Assembly: GCA_038227045.1 (NCBI GenBank)
Contig: JBBRQD010000070.1
Location: 1 to 30,187 of the forward strand
Source: JANXLS01 sp038227045
Lineage (GTDB): Bacteria > Planctomycetota > SZUA-567 > H5-PLA8
DNA: 30,187 bases
Reading direction: 5' to 3'
Shown here: piece by piece, positions 25,498-30,187 of the stretch
How positions within the stretch are numbered: the first letter of the stretch is position 1
Layout: every line of letters begins with the position of its first letter
Position numbers and translations under genes: made by a program
Notes under the pieces: generated by a model
Seen by the model: the letters and a program-made list of their open reading frames with translations, nothing else
Database searches by the model: none
Told to the model about the DNA's origin: nothing

Positions 25498-28422
25498 CTA
25501 TTTTTTCTCGTTTCCACCTATGGCAATCAGGCCTTGTTTTTCGGTGCTGACCCAGACGGCTTCGCTTGCGAGGATTGGGGCAGTCAGCACGTGACCGGTT
25601 GTTTTCTGATCGCGGTAGGCCCAGAGCCAGCTTGAGCTGGAGAGGTCGTAGGCTCCGACTCGGTTTTCGGCGCCGAGAAATAAAATGTTCTGAAAAATAG
25701 AGGGGGCTTGGCCGCCTTTGCCGAGCAGGACGGTGTGAGTTTGTTCGCCTTTCAGCGTGTCGAGGACGATCACGGTTCCATCTTCGACGGTAAAGGCGAG
25801 ATGTTCGCCGCTGAGCGCGAGTGGAGTGACCGGCGCTTTTTCGACATCGCTTTCCCAAAGCGCGCTGCCGTCGGTGAGGCTGCGGCAGACGATTTTTGCG
25901 TCGCTGCCACTCTTGCCGGCCAGCGCAATGAAGACTTTGTCGCCGGAGACGCTGGGTCCGCCGAGGGGTTTTGCAGCAAGATCGGCGGTCCAGAGCTTTG
26001 AGCCGGAAGAATCGTCTAAGCACAGTAATTGTGGCTTGGGTGCGCTGATGGCCGCGAACAGTAGTCCGTGTTTGAGTGCGGGTGCGCCGGCCAACTCACC
26101 TATATTCGCCACCCATACCCTGCTGGGATTGGTGATATCGAAGGCGAGCAGTTCTGTTTTGGATTCCTTGACGACGATCTGATTTCCGGCGATGCCGATA
26201 TAGGGCTGATCGAGTTGAACGAATGGGCGGGACCAGGCTTGTTTGCCCGTCTTGCTGTCGAACGCGGTCAATTCGGCGTCCTTGTTGACATCGGCGAGCA
26301 TGAAGACCTGCGATTCATTCGCCACGATCGCGCGCGGCGTGCCTTTGATTTCACTTTGCCACACTTCGTTGCGCTTGACCGTGTCCACGCACGACAGCAC
26401 GGATTTGTTGTCGTTTGTGCGAGCGGGGAAATAGAGCGCGCTGCCGCAGGCTGCCATGGGGCCGGCGGTTGGGGTGCTGGTGATTTTGCCGTCTTCGGTG
26501 ATGCGGTCGGATTTGTTGCCGGTAACGCTGGGGGGGCCGCGGTCGTCGGCGGCATTGGCGTATTCGGCGTTGCCACCCGGGCCGGACCATGGCGGAAGGA
26601 CTTTGCGGACGGCGGCGCCTCCAGTTTCCTCATTGAGGCAAAAAATGCCCTTTGTCGCCGAGCCGACATAGAGTCGATTTCCGGCCGCGCAGGGAGAGGA
26701 CAGGATGCCTTCGCCCGGCGTGATGTTTAGCGACCATTGAAACGTCAGGCTGTCGCGCTTGACGCAATAGACCTTGCCGCTTTCAGTGGTCATGTAAACG
26801 CCCAGATCGGTGACTGCCGGCGAACAGACCATTGCGGAACCCGTGTCGAATTTTTTGATGAGCTTGCCTTCTTTGGCATCGAGCACATAGAGGCTGCCGT
26901 CGCGCGAGCAGGCGTAGGCTTTGTTGTCCTTGATCGCGACCGCTCCGAGCACGCCGTCGGCTGTTTTGAATTTCCAAAGTTCGTGCCCGTCCGCCGCGGA
27001 CAGCGCGAGAATGGCGCCGGATGGATTCGGGGCGCTGCCGGCGTAGGTGCCGTTGCTCAAACCGACGAAGACTTGGCCATTGGCGTACGTCGGCGCGCTG
27101 AAAACGGGGTCGCTCGTTTTGGTGCGCCAGATTTCTTTTCCGTTTTCGGCGTCGATGCAAATGACGGATTGTCCATCGATGCCGCAGCCGCACAGCAGTC
27201 GCGGCTGCCCGTCGATGCGCAGCGCCTGGGGCGGACACTCCGCGTCCGGATAGACTTTTTCCATCTCGATTTTGATGCGCGAACCTTTTTGTTCCGGGTT
27301 GTTGATCGCATCCGTCACGACGACTTTGCCGATGACGGTGCGCAGCTCCTTTCCCTTTGAAGACTGCGCGGGATCGGGGACCATCGTCGTCCCCGGGGGG
27401 ACTTCTTTGAAGCCGGTGGCGTCGAGGAACATGATGCTAAAATCCCGGTTATTTTCTTTCGGGCGAATGCGTTTGGGCGAACCGTCGACCGCGACTGTTT
27501 TGCCGGCGAGTTTGGCGAGCGCATCAGCCTGTGGACCGTCGTTGATCACGTAGTATTCGTTGCCTTCAACCCGCCACAGGACTTTGCCGCTTTCGATGTC
27601 GATGCACCACCAGCCGTCGTCGCCGGTGCCGACGTAGACTTTATTTTCAAAAATGCATGGGCTGCTTTCGACATGATTGGTGATTTGCACGGACCATTTG
27701 AATTCGGGCGGCTGCTTTCCGCCGCTGGCCCTGACGCGCGCGAGATCCAGGCAGATGATGCGCGAATCGTCTTCGACATGGTAGCCTTCGCCGCACACCA
27801 GATAGCGCGCTTCGGTGGCCGCGTCTTTTTGTCCGGCACTTAATCCGCCGCCGATCGCGGGTGAGGAAAAGACCGGCTGCACCGGGCGATCCGTGCCTTC
27901 TCCGGTAAACTGCCACGCCACTGCGCCGGTTTCCGTGTCGAGGCACGTGATCGAGCCCGATTTTACGCTCAGTGTTTGAATGCTTGTGCCAAAATAAACG
28001 CGGTTGCCGACGACGGTGGGAGACGAGTCGATGGCTTGAACTCGTCCAGCGGATGTCTTCATTTCGTTCCAGAGAACGCGCGCATTCTCGAAAGGGCCGC
28101 GCGCGCCGGAAACGGCTCCAGTGCGTTCGGGACCGCCGCGGAAGCAGACCCACGCCGCGCCGCCTTTTTCTTCGACGACCTTCGCGCCGAAGAGCGAATG
28201 TCTAAAGTAGATCAATGCAATCGGGGAGAGACAGACGGCCGTCAGGCCTTTGTGCGCCCAGCAGTATTTGAGCAGGGCGCGGTACGTTTTGGGCTTGAAG
28301 ACGCCGACGATGGCCGTGCCGAACGCGGCCAGCAGATAGGGCAGTACAGTCATCAGCGCCTGAATCGGGCCGAGGGCGGAGGGGATTACTGCGAATGTGG
28401 AAAAATCGAAGAGATCAATCAT
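25498..28422 (-). CDS. Membrane-anchored PQQ-like beta-propeller protein
   Basis: ATG 28420-28422 gives 974 residues, ending in TAG (25498-25500). Two membrane helices lie near the N-terminus, at about 19-45 and 60-77. A CFRGGPERTGAV segment at about residue 93 marks the start of the propeller and corresponds to ARGNPQRTGNV in the 1494-residue plus-strand protein. Propeller blades of the type 'SP.V..N.VYFGT....SGS..CLD.ETG...W' repeat through most of the protein (for example ITCLDTETGAVAWQFTGEG, LYVLDAKEGKLIKKFDTG). No heme motif is visible. PQQ ligands are not identifiable, so enzyme activity is doubtful; a structural or binding role outside the cytoplasmic membrane is likelier. It follows the FG-GAP gene by about 120 bp and precedes the dikinase-like gene. 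Confidence 0.88.
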   Translation of the reverse strand: MIDLFDFSTFAVIPSALGPIQALMTVLPYLLAAFGTAIVGVFKPKTYRALLKYCWAHKGLTAVCLSPIALIYFRHSLFGAKVVEEKGGAAWVCFRGGPERTGAVSGARGPFENARVLWNEMKTSAGRVQAIDSSPTVVGNRVYFGTSIQTLSVKSGSITCLDTETGAVAWQFTGEGTDRPVQPVFSSPAIGGGLSAGQKDAATEARYLVCGEGYHVEDDSRIICLDLARVRASGGKQPPEFKWSVQITNHVESSPCIFENKVYVGTGDDGWWCIDIESGKVLWRVEGNEYYVINDGPQADALAKLAGKTVAVDGSPKRIRPKENNRDFSIMFLDATGFKEVPPGTTMVPDPAQSSKGKELRTVIGKVVVTDAINNPEQKGSRIKIEMEKVYPDAECPPQALRIDGQPRLLCGCGIDGQSVICIDAENGKEIWRTKTSDPVFSAPTYANGQVFVGLSNGTYAGSAPNPSGAILALSAADGHELWKFKTADGVLGAVAIKDNKAYACSRDGSLYVLDAKEGKLIKKFDTGSAMVCSPAVTDLGVYMTTESGKVYCVKRDSLTFQWSLNITPGEGILSSPCAAGNRLYVGSATKGIFCLNEETGGAAVRKVLPPWSGPGGNAEYANAADDRGPPSVTGNKSDRITEDGKITSTPTAGPMAACGSALYFPARTNDNKSVLSCVDTVKRNEVWQSEIKGTPRAIVANESQVFMLADVNKDAELTAFDSKTGKQAWSRPFVQLDQPYIGIAGNQIVVKESKTELLAFDITNPSRVWVANIGELAGAPALKHGLLFAAISAPKPQLLCLDDSSGSKLWTADLAAKPLGGPSVSGDKVFIALAGKSGSDAKIVCRSLTDGSALWESDVEKAPVTPLALSGEHLAFTVEDGTVIVLDTLKGEQTHTVLLGKGGQAPSIFQNILFLGAENRVGAYDLSSSSWLWAYRDQKTTGHVLTAPILASEAVWVSTEKQGLIAIGGNEKK

Positions 28423-28483
28423 GTACCGCCGCTTTATCCGAGGAATTATTTGGTAACCGATCAGAGCGCGAAACGGTCACATA

Positions 28484-28542
28484 GTTCGTAGTTCCGCCTT
28501 CAGGCGGTTCCGGGAGGACCGCCTGAAGGCGGAACTACGAAC
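28484..28542. repeat. Perfect inverted-repeat doublet (family 4)
   Basis: Arms 28484-28508 and 28518-28542 are perfect 25-bp inverted repeats around a 9-nt loop. Each arm contains CCGCCT-TC-AGGCGG. The right arm ends 2 nt beyond the stop of the FG-GAP gene (28545-28547), so it can act as its terminator on the minus strand or protect the transcript end. Confidence 0.92.
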
Positions 28543-28544
28543 AT

Positions 28545-30002
28545 TCACTTCGGGCTGTTGTCGATTTCGTAGAGTGTGCCGTCTTCTCCGAGCAACAAGA
28601 CATCGTCGAGACCTTTTCCGTGCAGGTCGGCGCGGGTCCAGACTGTTGCGGACGAGGGTGTCAACGGGAGCGGGGTTGCGCCGTTGGCGGTCAGCGTGGT
28701 GCTTGTGGTGTCGTCCATAAAAAAGGTGCCGAGACCTCGATTCAGGAGGAGCATTGAACCGGCTTCGGAATAGATGAAGAGATCGGGGCGGGCTTCGCCG
28801 TTCATGCTGAGTGTGACGACTGTTGGGTTCTTGAATTCGCCTTTGTACTTTTCCATCTTTTTGAAATCGACTCCGGTCAGGCGCATTAAATCGGACGCCG
28901 GGCCGCCGTCGGCGTCCAATGCATAGCGCATGATTCCGCTTTTTGAGACGACCATTGCATGCAGTTTTCCGGTGTCGCCAAAATCGCCGAACGTGGCGAA
29001 GAGAGGCGCGTCGCCGCCTGTCCAAAGCGGTTTGGACGGCTTCAGCGCCCACGACTTGTCGGTTGAACCGGAATTTTCGTAGATGCGCAGTTCTCCGTCG
29101 GCGCTCAGGAAGACTGCGTCGGGCTTTTTGTCGCCGGTTGCATCGATCAACGCGGCCGCCAACGGCGCGCCTTTGCCGATTTCCAACGTGGCTTTGGACG
29201 CGACGAATTTCTGTCCGTCATTAATCCACAGTGTGTTGTCGAGCAGCAGGTCGGGCTTGCCATCGCCGTTCACATCGCCGACGGCGTGGAATTTGCCCGC
29301 GACTCCTTTTAGTCCCCACTGTTCGGTGGCGTCTTCGTAGCCGTCGCCTTTCGCGATGAACAATTGCGTGCCTGCCGCGCTGCCGATCAACAGATCCGGC
29401 TTCTTGTCGCCGTTCACGTCTTCGGCGAGCATCCACGTGGCTTTTTGAACAGGCAGTTTTGCGCGCTTGTGAATGCCGCCGTTAAACGGTTTGAGTTCGA
29501 ATTTATTCATGAATGTGCTGGTGTCGGCGTTCAGGTCGTTGACCATTTTTGCGAGCGCGGACGTGCGCCCGGGGAAGCTTAGCTTGAATGTGTCGTCGGA
29601 TTTTAGCACTTGCCAGACCAGCATCTTGGAAATTGGATTGGCCTTCGCCAGCAACCATGTGTCGCCGACGTGGATGGACGCGCCTCCGACACCTTCGGCG
29701 TCGGCCATAAAAAATACCAGCGGTTGACCGGCGGCAATTTCTTTAAGCAATTCGGGCTGTGGCACGAGCACGCGGATTTTCGCGCCGGGCGACTTGCCTT
29801 TGAGAGCTTTATTCAAGTCGACGTTGACGACGTTCGAATCTGCGACAACATCGACGACTTTGCCAATGACGACGGTGTTGGAATCCTTCTTATAGAGTTT
29901 CTCGACAGTATGCTCCACGTTAATCAATGCATTGACCGTCGAAACGAGCGCGAAAACGATAGCAATACATACCAGTGATGAAAGACAGTATTTCAACTTC
30001 AC
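28545..30002 (-). CDS. Secreted FG-GAP/VCBS repeat protein
   Basis: GTG 30000-30002 is the start, with GAGG (30011-30014) 8 nt upstream. The 485-residue product has a signal peptide (YCLSSLVCIAIVFALVSTVNA). An N-terminal beta domain (about 27-120) parallels residues about 43-150 of the 1494-residue plus-strand protein: both share an S(N/T)xV...V...LKG..PG..I pattern and a following VFF segment. FG-GAP/VCBS calcium loops follow, DVNGDKKPD at 195-203 and DVNGDGKPD at 243-251, with a weaker one, DATGDKKPD, further on. These loops form a propeller-like head that commonly binds calcium and surface ligands. It is the first gene in the minus-strand unit ending at 21695. No promoter in 30003-30074 was convincing. 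Confidence 0.88.
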   Translation of the reverse strand: MKLKYCLSSLVCIAIVFALVSTVNALINVEHTVEKLYKKDSNTVVIGKVVDVVADSNVVNVDLNKALKGKSPGAKIRVLVPQPELLKEIAAGQPLVFFMADAEGVGGASIHVGDTWLLAKANPISKMLVWQVLKSDDTFKLSFPGRTSALAKMVNDLNADTSTFMNKFELKPFNGGIHKRAKLPVQKATWMLAEDVNGDKKPDLLIGSAAGTQLFIAKGDGYEDATEQWGLKGVAGKFHAVGDVNGDGKPDLLLDNTLWINDGQKFVASKATLEIGKGAPLAAALIDATGDKKPDAVFLSADGELRIYENSGSTDKSWALKPSKPLWTGGDAPLFATFGDFGDTGKLHAMVVSKSGIMRYALDADGGPASDLMRLTGVDFKKMEKYKGEFKNPTVVTLSMNGEARPDLFIYSEAGSMLLLNRGLGTFFMDDTTSTTLTANGATPLPLTPSSATVWTRADLHGKGLDDVLLLGEDGTLYEIDNSPK

Positions 30003-30074
30003 GTTAAGATCCTCGAGTTTTTTACGTGCCGTGAATTACAAGGGTGACTATTGACCCGCGCATTTCTAAAGCAT

Positions 30075-30187
30075 CATTCTCGCTTGCGGCGGGCGGCGTT
30101 GAACTTCGTTGGTCTCGCACGGCGTATCTTCCCAATACGCCTTTGCTCGACCGCCTCGTTCAACTTGCCCGGCGCGGCGCGATAATG
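30075..30187. repeat. Long imperfect palindrome at the right edge
   Basis: Positions 30075-30187 fold back over the full 113 nt. The centre is a perfect 7-bp stem (30121-30127 with 30135-30141), GTTGAAC at 30098-30104 pairs with GTTCAAC at 30158-30164, and CATT pairs with the AATG at the end. Intervening pairing is partial, with small offsets. It may continue past the window. It lies upstream of the FG-GAP gene; 30003-30074 holds only that gene's leader. Confidence 0.75.

Noticed and set aside
30098..30164. Integron attC site suggested by GTTGAAC and GTTCAAC
   Set aside because: attC requires RYYYAAC first and GTTRRRY last. Here the order is reversed on both strands, so it is only a palindrome.

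Overview
The window looks like chromosomal DNA from a PVC-group bacterium (Planctomycetota, Verrucomicrobiota or a close relative), at roughly 55-60% GC. The main evidence is an operon of a DUF1501 protein, a pre-peptidase C-terminal (PPC) repeat protein, a DUF1549/DUF1553 protein with a planctomycete-type cytochrome domain, and a c-type cytochrome fused to WD40 repeats. Large secreted FG-GAP, PQQ-propeller and TPR proteins fit the same assignment. No rRNA, tRNA, CRISPR array or phage module was recognised. Phylum is an inference from gene families, not from a marker gene.

Layout. Positions 1-1107 are accessory: a truncated DDE transposase fragment on the minus strand, an inverted-repeat doublet, a hairpin-rich noncoding stretch, a good promoter-like site, and a tiny Cys-rich ORF with a strong ribosome binding site. 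Two minus-strand genes follow: a Tat-exported Gfo/Idh/MocA oxidoreductase (1108-2418) and a secreted beta-propeller/metallo-beta-lactamase fusion (2684-4954). Divergent from these is the plus-strand operon 5103-12619 (DUF1501, PPC, DUF1549/1553, cytochrome-WD40). A second plus-strand unit, 12851-21613, has its own promoter-like site and encodes a 1294-residue TPR protein, a 1494-residue composite protein (FG-GAP, membrane segment, PQQ propeller, YdjY-like C-terminus) and a small Pro-rich secreted protein.

A convergent minus-strand unit reads from 30002 down to 21695: an FG-GAP protein, a membrane-anchored PQQ-propeller protein, a pyruvate-phosphate-dikinase-like protein without the PEP-binding barrel, and a small membrane protein with EMC3/TMCO1 (DUF106)-like topology. 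The last two overlap as ATGA. The first two appear to be the unfused paralogues of the two halves of the 1494-residue protein, so related machinery is encoded on both strands around 21.6 kb.

The gaps hold a striking set of inverted-repeat doublets (452-509, 21609-21699, 25393-25485, 28484-28542). Their sequences differ but their design is the same: each arm is itself a small palindrome, and two arms face each other, as in REP/BIME elements. A longer imperfect palindrome fills the right edge (30075-30187). The gene products suggest an export-heavy cell-envelope system: secreted redox and cytochrome proteins, surface propellers, a TPR scaffold and a possible membrane-insertion factor. How they work together is inference.
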